Shown here piece after piece: positions 16,269 to 23,669 of a stretch of 37,063 nt of DNA. Origin of the DNA: JBBDXA01 sp040902585. GTDB lineage: Bacteria; Planctomycetota; Phycisphaerae; Phycisphaerales; Phycisphaeraceae. How positions within the stretch are numbered: the first letter of the stretch is position 1; every line of letters starts with the position of its first letter. Below the pieces are notes generated by a model. The model did not search any database, was not told the DNA's origin, and saw only the letters and a program-made list of their open reading frames with translations. The translations under genes and the position numbers were made by a program. The stretch is taken from positions 1 through 37,063 of the forward strand of contig JBBDXA010000087.1 in assembly GCA_040902585.1 (NCBI GenBank). Reading direction: 5' to 3'.

Positions 16269-17066
16269 TCAAGGCGTCCAGTTCGGGTTGTTGGCGACGG
16301 CGGCCTGGTTGGACCAGCGCGTCATGTCGCGCATCTCGGTGGTGTCCAGCAACTGGGCGTGACCGTCCAGATGGCTGAAGATCGCATTGCCACTCCAGCG
16401 CGGATGGACGTAACCGAACCGCGCTGCCGTGTCTGTCTCCTTGTATTGAGCGGCCCAGGGAATCGAAGTGTTGGGCGAGTAGAGCGGCGCTTCGATGCGG
16501 AAGAATCCCTCTTGCTGCTCGCCGATGTTGTAACGAGCCGTACCAAAGACAATCAGTTTGGAAGGCCTGATGGATTGCTCGATCCGCTCGATATATTGCT
16601 TGGGAAAACCGGTAATGCGATCGCCGCCGAGGAAGTACATGTTCATGCCGAAGGACGGGAACACGCTGATGGTGTAATCGCCAACAGGTGTGCCGGCCCC
16701 TTCCAGCAGCGCCTCCTGTTTGTTCACGAGAATGCTGCCGCTGATCTGGAAGTTGGTGTAACGCGCCAGCCGCCAGGGGTAACGTCCGTTGGCGGGCCAG
16801 GTAACGGCGTTGCTTTGGCCGTCCGTGGCCGGCTCATTGGCATAGCCCGGCATGAGGCGGCCGTTGCATTCGGTGGCGAAGCCGATGTAGGCGACAGCGA
16901 GCTGCCTGGCAGCGGACATCTCCTTGACCATCCTTGCCTGCTCGCGCGCCTTGCCCAGCGACGGCAACAGAATGCCGATGAGCAGCGCGATGATGGAGAC
17001 GACGACGAGCAGTTCGATAAGCGTGAACGCGCGTCCTTGCACGATAGACGATCGATTTGTTTTCAT
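16269..17066 (-). CDS. Type II secretion/type IV pilin-like pseudopilin (FTLIELL prepilin)
   Basis: ATG at 17066 has AGGAG eight bases upstream. The product is 265 residues. The N-terminal MKTNRSSIVQGRA is followed by FTLIELLVVVSIIALL, a type III prepilin signal with the required Glu at mature position 5. The residue before the cut is Ala instead of the usual Gly, which prepilin peptidases can tolerate. The post-helix 'SLGKAREQAR' and the C-terminal 'SHLDGHAQLLD' match the large planctomycete pseudopilin family, whose members end in an 'H-x-D-G-H' phrase and often sit beside PEP-CTERM proteins. No secretion ATPase or prepilin peptidase gene is nearby. The location is the inner membrane and a periplasmic pseudopilus. 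Confidence 0.93.
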   Translation of the reverse strand: MKTNRSSIVQGRAFTLIELLVVVSIIALLIGILLPSLGKAREQARMVKEMSAARQLAVAYIGFATECNGRLMPGYANEPATDGQSNAVTWPANGRYPWRLARYTNFQISGSILVNKQEALLEGAGTPVGDYTISVFPSFGMNMYFLGGDRITGFPKQYIERIEQSIRPSKLIVFGTARYNIGEQQEGFFRIEAPLYSPNTSIPWAAQYKETDTAARFGYVHPRWSGNAIFSHLDGHAQLLDTTEMRDMTRWSNQAAVANNPNWTP

Positions 17067-17155
17067 GATTCGGACTCCTGATCGAAACAAGTGAGCAACC
17101 GGAAACGAAGAAACCAGCCGGCCGCCCGAAGGCGACCGGCCGGCTTCGCGGGGAA

Positions 17156-18142
17156 TCAATCCCGAACTCTTTCTCCTGCTCCTCGACGTTTGAATGCGAA
17201 CAGACTCGCAAGCCCCAGGAGGGCAAGCGTCGCCGGTTCGGGCACCTCGGCACTACCGGTCGCGTCAGCGAACACGAGGGAGAGTGTCGGCTCGGGCCCA
17301 CCGAGATTGTTCGTGAGCCAGAAGCGCGGGAAGGTCGAACTGCCCTGCGACGCGACAGTAAGCGCCGAGATGTTGAACGCCAGCCCGCCGTCAGCCAGGC
17401 CTTGTTGCAGGTAAGCGAGAATCACCGGATTGGAAAGATCAATCTCGAACTCCACGACCGTGCCCTGAGGCACGTCGCTGCCCGGCACAATGCTCATTTG
17501 CCCGATGGAGAACGGCGTCGGGTCGAAGCCTTCGGACACGCTGTTGTTCACGTTTTGAAGAGTGCTGCCGTTGACGCCCAGCGAGAACGCGCTGGCTCTG
17601 TTCTTGGCTGGCGGACCTGGCGGCGGGGGTGGCGCGAAAGCCTCGGTCTCGCCGTAGCCCGGCGGTGTCCCCGTGGTGAAGTCGCCGAACTCGATGTGTG
17701 TGAACCCGTTGCGAAAATCCACACCGTACAACTCCAGCGGCCGACCGGCGTCGACGTCTGGATCGCTCAGATAGGTGCCAAACGGATCGTAGGTCGGATC
17801 GTAAGTGAACTGAAGATCGTTGCTGACCACAGCGGTCAGCTTGGCGGAGGTGAGGTTGTAACTGGAGAGTGCCTGGCCGGCGGCGATCTGCGCGGCCGTG
17901 TTAAAGCCGATCATCACCTGTGAAAACCGGTCATCAAACACACCGGTCCCGACTCCGCTGAAGGTGGCACCGGTGGACGAACCGCCGGGATCGCCAACAT
18001 GCGGGTAGTGATAACGATCGAAATCAGGCTGGTTGAAATCCACGGTGACAGCCGAGGCCGCGGTCGGGCCGAAGGTGAGCGCGGCACCGAAGAGGCATGA
18101 CGCGGCAATGGGGCGGAACATCTTTCTCTGCTTTCTCTGCAT
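17156..18142 (-). CDS. PEP-CTERM sorting-domain protein
   Basis: ATG at 18142 has AGGAG seven bases upstream; an earlier in-frame GTG at 18166 is less likely. The 328-residue protein has a signal peptide (CLFGAALTFGPTAASA). A secreted beta-rich body follows, interrupted by a proline run (APPPPPGPP). The C-terminus is a classic PEP-CTERM: VPEPATLALLGLASLFAFKRR, that is a VPEP motif, a transmembrane helix and a basic tail. Such proteins are exported and processed by an exosortase, often with exopolysaccharide. No exosortase gene lies in the window. It is the first gene of the probable five-gene run to 13572. Confidence 0.92.
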   Translation of the reverse strand: MQRKQRKMFRPIAASCLFGAALTFGPTAASAVTVDFNQPDFDRYHYPHVGDPGGSSTGATFSGVGTGVFDDRFSQVMIGFNTAAQIAAGQALSSYNLTSAKLTAVVSNDLQFTYDPTYDPFGTYLSDPDVDAGRPLELYGVDFRNGFTHIEFGDFTTGTPPGYGETEAFAPPPPPGPPAKNRASAFSLGVNGSTLQNVNNSVSEGFDPTPFSIGQMSIVPGSDVPQGTVVEFEIDLSNPVILAYLQQGLADGGLAFNISALTVASQGSSTFPRFWLTNNLGGPEPTLSLVFADATGSAEVPEPATLALLGLASLFAFKRRGAGERVRD

Positions 18143-18293
18143 AGCGGTTCTCCTGCATGAGGACACAGCCGCGCGTTCGTCGGGCTCGTCACGCTCACAC
18201 GAGCGAACGAATGAACGAACCGCGCGACAAAGGACTCGCCGCGCACACGCGCGGCCGAGGCGGGAGATTCAGCCGTGAAAGGATTTGCCAGAA

Positions 18294-18394
18294 CGCCGGC
18301 ACCGGGGGATAATGGTGTGCGTCGGCACCTTCACGGTGTCGTCAACCCGAGCGGCCAGGGAACCTTCGCGGGGATAACTGGCCGCTCATTTTTT
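18294..18394 (+). ncRNA. Candidate structured RNA ending in an intrinsic terminator
   Basis: On the plus strand a perfect ten-base stem (gagcggccag 18349-18358 with ctggccgctc 18378-18387) is followed by A and six Ts, the form of a Rho-independent terminator. Just upstream, ggcacc/ggtgtc (about 18324-18340) forms a six-pair hairpin with loop ttcac, and a gccg/cggc pairing brackets the segment before it. No plus-strand gene lies upstream to need a terminator. It may therefore end a small RNA or act as an attenuator or riboswitch expression platform about 250 bases ahead of the AspH-like gene. No known riboswitch consensus was recognised. Ends are approximate. Confidence 0.4.
18349..18394 (+). 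terminator. Ten-pair hairpin followed by six Ts
   Basis: The perfect inverted repeat GAGCGGCCAG/CTGGCCGCTC has a 19-base loop and the tail ATTTTTT. It is strong enough to act as an intrinsic terminator on the plus strand. The minus strand has A residues before the stem and no T tract after it. Confidence 0.65.
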
Positions 18395-18647
18395 CGACCC
18401 GAATCCAGTTGCAACTGATTCTGAGTCTCAACTTCGACCAGTGTAGTCAGCTTCAAACCCCTGTCAACCCCCTGAAAATGCAGCTATTCTCGCAACGACA
18501 TGTCTGCTCGACTGGTCAAAACAAGCAAATTCCTGAGCCTGTTCCTGAGACATCGAGGCGGCGTTTCGCGATTGCGAAATGTATGATGCCGTCCAGAAGT
18601 GAATTCACCGTTGCGATCGGTAGCCTTCGCGACACTCAGAACTCTCC

Positions 18648-19490
18648 ATGACCACCGCCATCACCAGCGTTCAACCCCGTCGACCCAACCCGATTCTGCA
18701 ATACACGAAGAAGGCGGTCAAGCGCGTCGGCGTCGTCACGCTCGGCGTCGTGTTCATTCCGAAAGTATTTCTCTTCTACATCATCTGCGGGCTCATCGAT
18801 GTCAGCCGCAATGACAACTTCAATCTCAAGCTGCTCGACCGATACTTCTTCGGCAACGGCGGATTCACGTGGGTGCTCTCGCCTCTCAATCTCTTTCTCG
18901 ATGTGCTCACGTTCCCCTACTGGAACCGCGGCGTCTACAAGAAAGATGATCTTCCCGCCGACTGCCAGGCTGAGATCGATCGCCTGATCAAGACCATGTA
19001 CGACCGCCACATCATCGAGCAGGTCGGACAGAAGATGGAAGGCAAGAAGCGCGGGATGATCTTCTTCAAGTGGTACGGCAAGAACGTGGACACCACCATC
19101 GAAGCCCCCGAGTTCCACGAACACTACAAATACATCCTCACCATCGGCGTCTCCGTCTTCAGCAGCAGGCAATCCACCAACGAACACTTCGGCCCCCTGC
19201 GCATCACCCTGCGCGTGCTCTACAACCTCAACGAAACGCGCAGCGATGATGTCTACATCGTCGTCGGCAAGACGCACCACAAATGGCGCGAAGAAAAGCT
19301 CTTCATCTTCGACGACACGCTCATGCATCAGTCCGTCAACCAGGCGGATGACCTGCGCTTCTGCATGTTCGTCGACATCCTGCGGCCGAGCCCGATCAAG
19401 CCCGTGCTCAACGCGATGGTCGTCGGCCTCCGCTTCCTGCTGGCGAGCGTCAACTCGATCTTCTACAAGAAGTGGACGCCGATCAAGTGA
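18648..19490 (+). CDS. Aspartyl/asparaginyl beta-hydroxylase (AspH/LpxO)-like membrane protein, one iron ligand missing
   Basis: The 280-residue product has an N-terminal hydrophobic segment at about 28-50, then a C-terminal domain matching the AspH fold: 'NEHFGPLRITLRVLYNL' (178-194) and 'LFIFDDTLMHQSVN...RFCMFVDILRP' (218-247). The distal His227 and the 2-oxoglutarate-binding Arg237 are present. Aligned to human AspH, the first iron-binding His (in 'RMHLGL') corresponds to Leu191 here, so canonical chemistry is uncertain. Known relatives hydroxylate Asp/Asn in proteins or lipid A acyl chains, which would suit a membrane-bound envelope enzyme. No clear ribosome binding site precedes ATG at 18648. 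It converges with the next gene across a palindrome pair. Confidence 0.8.
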   Translation: MTTAITSVQPRRPNPILQYTKKAVKRVGVVTLGVVFIPKVFLFYIICGLIDVSRNDNFNLKLLDRYFFGNGGFTWVLSPLNLFLDVLTFPYWNRGVYKKDDLPADCQAEIDRLIKTMYDRHIIEQVGQKMEGKKRGMIFFKWYGKNVDTTIEAPEFHEHYKYILTIGVSVFSSRQSTNEHFGPLRITLRVLYNLNETRSDDVYIVVGKTHHKWREEKLFIFDDTLMHQSVNQADDLRFCMFVDILRPSPIKPVLNAMVVGLRFLLASVNSIFYKKWTPIK

Positions 19491-19508
19491 CGATCAAACC
19501 AACGCAAC

Positions 19509-19627
19509 GGGTGCCATGGGTAAGCGGAGTCTTCGGAGCTTACCCGTGCGGAGTTGTGTGGCTGCCCTCCGCGGCCTTGGGATTGAGCGCACGGGTAAGC
19601 TCGCAGACTCGCTTACCCATGGCACCC
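19509..19627. repeat. Third inverted palindrome pair, nested hairpin between convergent genes
   Basis: The outer arms (19509-19532 and 19605-19627) are reverse complements, GGGTGCCATGGGTAAGC plus GAGTCT, differing by one extra base. Inner arms (about 19534-19552 and 19585-19601, cttacccgtgcg with cgcacgggtaag) pair as well, and each half holds its own GGGTAAGC/GCTTACCC palindrome. It begins 18 bases after the AspH-like stop and ends seven bases before the stop of the opposing gene. It is a plausible bidirectional terminator, with architecture like the elements at 12337 and 13481. Confidence 0.9.
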
Positions 19628-19634
19628 GGCGGCA

Positions 19635-20054
19635 TCACTGCCCGCGCGCGTTCTTTTCCATCTCCCACTTCACGCCCTTGACCACCGCGAACATGCGATG
19701 ATGGGCACGAAGATCGCGCGTCCGGCCGGGGCGATACACGAACCGCACCTCCACCTTCTCTTCGCCCTTCACCATGGTCGAGAGCACCTGATCCTGCCCT
19801 GAGCCGGACCACGCGAAGTACACAATCGTGTGCGTCTTGAGATCCACCTGTTTCAGGATCGCCGCCCGCACGCGCTCATCGTCAAACACCTTCTCCAACG
19901 CTTCCGCATCGGGGATGGCGATCGGCTCGAGTTTGGCCCTGCTGGGTGTCAGCGACAGACCTTTCACATCCACATCTACCACCGGCTTGGCGTCCTCAGC
20001 CGCGAACGCATGCATGCAGAAAAACAAAACCGCAACCGTCGTGAGCGTCTTCAT
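19635..20054 (-). CDS. Small secreted protein of unknown function
   Basis: ATG at 20054 follows GAGGA by about seven bases. The 139-residue product has a signal peptide (MKTLTTVAVLFFCMHAFAAE) and a mature part of about 119 residues. That part contains 'VDVKGLSLTPSRAKLEPIAIPDAEAL', 'ILKQVDLKTHTIVYFAWSGSGQD' and 'VRFVYRPGRTRDLRAHHRMFAV'. The FAWSGSGQD and PGRTRDLR phrases look like those of a planctomycete-enriched family without assigned function. There are no cysteines after the signal peptide. It is transcribed divergently from the VIT/vWA gene, sharing a 193-base upstream region with three GTGACCAT repeats. Confidence 0.82.
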   Translation of the reverse strand: MKTLTTVAVLFFCMHAFAAEDAKPVVDVDVKGLSLTPSRAKLEPIAIPDAEALEKVFDDERVRAAILKQVDLKTHTIVYFAWSGSGQDQVLSTMVKGEEKVEVRFVYRPGRTRDLRAHHRMFAVVKGVKWEMEKNARGQ

Positions 20055-20077
20055 GTGAAAATCCTCAAACTTTAAGT

Positions 20078-20116
20078 GTGACCATCAGGAGTGACCATTG
20101 AGCGTGACCATGAACC
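20078..20116. repeat. Three GTGACCAT direct repeats at 13-base spacing in a divergent promoter region
   Basis: GTGACCAT occurs at 20078-20085, 20091-20098 and 20104-20111, each 13 bases apart, just upstream of the small secreted protein gene and 130 bases from the VIT/vWA gene. It may be a regulator-binding array or a decayed minisatellite. A possible -10 (TACAAT, 20201) precedes the VIT/vWA gene, but no good -35 pairs with it. Confidence 0.6.
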
Positions 20117-20247
20117 ATCATTCTATTAAACGCTCGCTTCGCCGGCCGGTTCATTCATTCTCGTCGATTGCTCACCTACTGAAAAGCCCCAATTGCAGGC
20201 TACAATGAAATCATCGCCATTCCCGCCGCTATCTCAAGGAGGCTCCC

Positions 20248-23200
20248 ATGCGTAAGGCCCTTTCACTCTGCCTGTCGCTGATGCTGTTGCTCAATGCCTG
20301 CATCGGCGTTCCTTCTGCCATCGCTCAGAACACCGAGCAGGCGCTGGCGCGGCTGGATGACATTCAACTGCCGCCCTTCCCGCAGACGCCGCCCGCCTTG
20401 GTCGTGCGCCCTGATGACGAAACGCCCTCGCGCGCCCTGCGAATGTCGCACCTGAAAGTCAACGTCATCATCACCGGCCACACCGCGCAGACTTCGCTGA
20501 CGATGACTTTCCGCAACGACCTGAACCGCGTGCTGGAAGGCCAACTCTACTTCCCTCTGCCCGAAGGCTCCACCGTCAGCGGCTACGCGTTGGATATCAA
20601 TGGTGAGCTAGTCGATGCCGTGGTCGTGGACAGCCACGAGGCCCGTTACATCTTCGACAGCGAGCAGCGACAGGGCATCGACCCCGGCCTGGTGCAGTGG
20701 GTTAAAGGCAACAACTTTCAGACCCGTGTCTGGCCGATCCCCGCCAAAGGCGAGCGCACCGTGCGAGTGACGTACCTGAGCGAACTGCCGACCATCACGG
20801 ACAAGGCAGCGGATGCGAAAAGCGCAGCGGTGTATCAACTTCCGCTCAAGGGCTACGAGAAGATCGACAACCTGAGTGTGTCCGTTCATGTCCTCGGCGC
20901 GGCGCAGGTTCAGCTTCACCGGAGTGATGACTGGATCAAATCGCAGCAGGCCGGCCGCGACTGGCTGGTGAGCGGTGAGCTGAAGAATGGAACGCCGAAG
21001 CAGGATCTGGTTTTCACGTTGCCTTCGGCGGCGCAGAGTGTGCATGTCGGCAAAGGGCCGAAGGAACGGGACACGTACTTTGTGATTCGCGATCAGCCGG
21101 TGGAACCGCGCGTGCGCTGGGAGCCGGCCGCGAAGGGCCGACTCGCGGTGTACTGGGATGCGAGCCACAGTCGCAGCGCCCGGCCTGACGACCGCGATCT
21201 TGAAACGCTCAAGGAACTGATCGTGGCGTACGGCAGCGGCGCGGTCGATGTGATCGCCTTTCGTCAGAGCGTGGATGATGTCATCACCTTCAACATCGAT
21301 GCGAGCAATCCCGCAGCTTCGGCGGCGAAGATCATCCGCCATCTCAAGCAAATTCCCTATGATGGCGGCACCAACCTCAGCCTGCTGAAGATCACGAAGA
21401 ACCACATCGCTCAACCTGGCGCCCGGCCCGACGTACAGATCGGCGGCAAGGTGCCCGACTATGCCTACAGCCTGCTCTTCACCGATGGCCTGGACACCCT
21501 CGGCGATTCACTGCCCGCAGCCGTCGATGCCCCTTTGCATATCTTCGCATCGGACCTTCGCGCCAATCATCCGCTCCTGCGCCATCTCGCAGCGACCAGC
21601 GGCGGACGTTACTTCAACCTGAACGCGCTGAAGGCAAGCGATGCCGTCGCGGCAATGGCGCACCCGCCCTTCTGCTTCCTCCGCGCGGAGTACGATCCCA
21701 AACACCTGGCTGATGTGATACCTGATGCCGCGCAGCCTGTGCAGGGCACGTTCACCTTCGCGGGCAAGCTGCTCGTACCGGAAACGACCGTCACGCTGCA
21801 CTACGGCTTCGGCGATCGTCATCCTGTTTCCACAAAGATCACACTGCAACAGGCTGTCGCTGCGAACGATGCCGGCGGCAGCCTCGTCGCGCACCTGTGG
21901 GCACAGATGAAAGTCGACAGCCTCCTCGCCTTCGCCGAAAGGAACCGCGATGAACTCTCCGCGATCGGCAAGCGCTTCGGCATCGTCACGCCCGGCTCCT
22001 CGCTGCTCGTCCTCGAAACACTCGAACAGTACCTCGAGTACGGCATCGAACCGCCCGCTTCGCGCAAGGAAATTCACACCGCCTGGCTGAAGCTGATCGA
22101 AGACCGCCGCGTGGTTGAAAAGACAACGCGACAGGAAAAACTCACTGGCGTGATCGAGATGTGGAAGGCCCACGTCGCATGGCATGAAAAGGAATTCAAG
22201 TACAACAAAGACTTCAAATGGCTCAACGGTGAGCAGCTTGCGGGCCTGTTCGCTCGCGCTCAGGCAATTCAGCGGGAATTGCCGAATGCGAACGCGGAGA
22301 AACAGAAGGAGCTCAAGGATGAACTCAAAGGCATTCTCGCGCAGGTGCAGCAGCAGGGACAGGGCGGTGGTGCCCCGGCCCCCGGCGAGCGCGTGGAGGC
22401 CGTCCCCAACTTCCGGGGCGCGCCGGAATTCGACCTGAATTCCGCCCTGCCGAACGATCCGCAAGGCGGCCGTCCCGCAACCCCGCGCGCCGGAAACACG
22501 GCACGCAGCAGCACCACGCTCTTCTCCGATGCCTCCGACGAGGATAGCGCCGCGGAAGGCACCACCGGCCCCGCCATCGCCCTCAAGGAATGGAACCCCG
22601 ACACGCCCTACCTCAAAGCCATGAAACAAGCGGGCCCGGCCAATGCGTATGCCGTCTATCTCGATCAGCGCAACGCCTACGCCGGCAGCCCCGCGTTCTT
22701 CTTCGACACAGCCGGCTACTTCTTCAAAGAGAAACAACCCGACCTGGCGGTGCGCGTGCTCACCAGCGTGCTCGACATGCAGCTTGAAGACCCGCGCCTG
22801 ATGCGCATCGTCGCCTACCAGTTGCAGGAGCATGGCTACCTCGACATGGCGATCAACCTCTTCGAGAAGGTGCTCAAGCTCAGGCCCGAGGAGCCGCAGT
22901 CGTATCGCGATCTGGCTCTGGCGCTGGGCGATCGCGCCGATCGTCTTCGCACGGGCGGCGGCAATACGTCAGCCACGCAGCCCGGCAAGGCTTTCGATGA
23001 TTATTCCCGCGCCATCGGATTGCTCAACGAAGTCGTCGTTCAGCCGTGGGACGATCGCTTTCATGGCATCGAAATCATCGCCCTGATCGAAGCGAACCGC
23101 ATGAGCACGATGATCGGCCGCCTGCCGTTGAAGCTTGATTGGATTCCGCCCATCGACGGCCGGCTCACGAAGAATCTCGACACCGATGTCCGCATCGTCA

Positions 23201-23571
23201 TGCGATGGGACACGGACCTGACCGACATTGACCTGTGGGTGATCGAACCCTCCGGCGAACAGTGTTACTACGAACACCCGCTGACGACCATTGGCGGTTC
23301 CATCACCCGCGACATGACCGGTGGCTATGGTCCCGAGGCTTACTCCGTCCGCAAGGCGATGCCCGGCAGCTACACCATCAAGGCCAACTTCTACGGCTCC
23401 AGCCAGCAGACCCTCACCGGCGGCACGACGATCCACGCCACAATCTACACCAACTTCAGCCGGACGAATGAGAAGAAGCAGACGCTCACCTTGCGCCTCG
23501 TCGCGGAGAAGGATGATGTTGATCTTGGCGCGATTACCTTCGGTGACAAGACCGCTAAGCCACAAAAGTAA
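20248..23571 (+). CDS. Exported VIT/vWA protein with TPR region and DUF2135 C-terminal domain
   Basis: AAGGAGG lies five bases before ATG at 20248. The 1107-residue protein begins with a signal peptide; LLNAC (Cys18) could be a lipobox, or cleavage may follow AIAQ. A VIT domain spans about 60-185 ('FRNDLNRVLEGQLYFPLPEGSTVSGYALDINGE'). The vWA domain at about 297-470 has a complete MIDAS: DASHS (304-308), Thr in 'YDGGTNL' and Asp in 'LFTDGLDT'. A linker contains coiled segments, a Q/G-rich stretch and TPR-like helices at about 790-940. The C-terminus (about 965-1100, 'MRWDTDLTDIDLWVIEPSGE') is a DUF2135/YfaP-type beta domain. It is likely a periplasmic or surface metal-dependent adhesion or scaffolding protein, as in inter-alpha-trypsin-inhibitor heavy chains. 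It is the largest complete gene here. Confidence 0.93.
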   Translation: MRKALSLCLSLMLLLNACIGVPSAIAQNTEQALARLDDIQLPPFPQTPPALVVRPDDETPSRALRMSHLKVNVIITGHTAQTSLTMTFRNDLNRVLEGQLYFPLPEGSTVSGYALDINGELVDAVVVDSHEARYIFDSEQRQGIDPGLVQWVKGNNFQTRVWPIPAKGERTVRVTYLSELPTITDKAADAKSAAVYQLPLKGYEKIDNLSVSVHVLGAAQVQLHRSDDWIKSQQAGRDWLVSGELKNGTPKQDLVFTLPSAAQSVHVGKGPKERDTYFVIRDQPVEPRVRWEPAAKGRLAVYWDASHSRSARPDDRDLETLKELIVAYGSGAVDVIAFRQSVDDVITFNIDASNPAASAAKIIRHLKQIPYDGGTNLSLLKITKNHIAQPGARPDVQIGGKVPDYAYSLLFTDGLDTLGDSLPAAVDAPLHIFASDLRANHPLLRHLAATSGGRYFNLNALKASDAVAAMAHPPFCFLRAEYDPKHLADVIPDAAQPVQGTFTFAGKLLVPETTVTLHYGFGDRHPVSTKITLQQAVAANDAGGSLVAHLWAQMKVDSLLAFAERNRDELSAIGKRFGIVTPGSSLLVLETLEQYLEYGIEPPASRKEIHTAWLKLIEDRRVVEKTTRQEKLTGVIEMWKAHVAWHEKEFKYNKDFKWLNGEQLAGLFARAQAIQRELPNANAEKQKELKDELKGILAQVQQQGQGGGAPAPGERVEAVPNFRGAPEFDLNSALPNDPQGGRPATPRAGNTARSSTTLFSDASDEDSAAEGTTGPAIALKEWNPDTPYLKAMKQAGPANAYAVYLDQRNAYAGSPAFFFDTAGYFFKEKQPDLAVRVLTSVLDMQLEDPRLMRIVAYQLQEHGYLDMAINLFEKVLKLRPEEPQSYRDLALALGDRADRLRTGGGNTSATQPGKAFDDYSRAIGLLNEVVVQPWDDRFHGIEIIALIEANRMSTMIGRLPLKLDWIPPIDGRLTKNLDTDVRIVMRWDTDLTDIDLWVIEPSGEQCYYEHPLTTIGGSITRDMTGGYGPEAYSVRKAMPGSYTIKANFYGSSQQTLTGGTTIHATIYTNFSRTNEKKQTLTLRLVAEKDDVDLGAITFGDKTAKPQK

Positions 23572-23669
23572 CGGCCTTTTCAGCTTCAAAGAGGACAATG
23601 TGCATGATGGCCCGTTGACTGGATGAAGTACACTTAAACAGACCACTCGCCCATTAGCAGGGACTCATC

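Larger units (their letters stand above)
18143..18647. other. 505-base intergenic region between divergent genes
   Basis: The region separates the PEP-CTERM gene (minus) from the AspH-like gene (plus). It contains a structured segment at 18294-18394 listed separately. Bases 18180-18240 carry loose GTTC/GAAC repeats (cgttcgttcattcgttcg-like on the minus strand). The small plus-strand frame at 18409-18651 has no ribosome binding site or recognisable motif and is not called. Promoters for both genes must be here but were not resolved. Confidence 0.5.

Noticed and set aside
21508..22833. Open minus-strand frame of 441 codons inside the VIT/vWA gene
   Set aside because: It has composition-driven residues and no motif. 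The plus-strand gene has a signal peptide, VIT, MIDAS and DUF2135.
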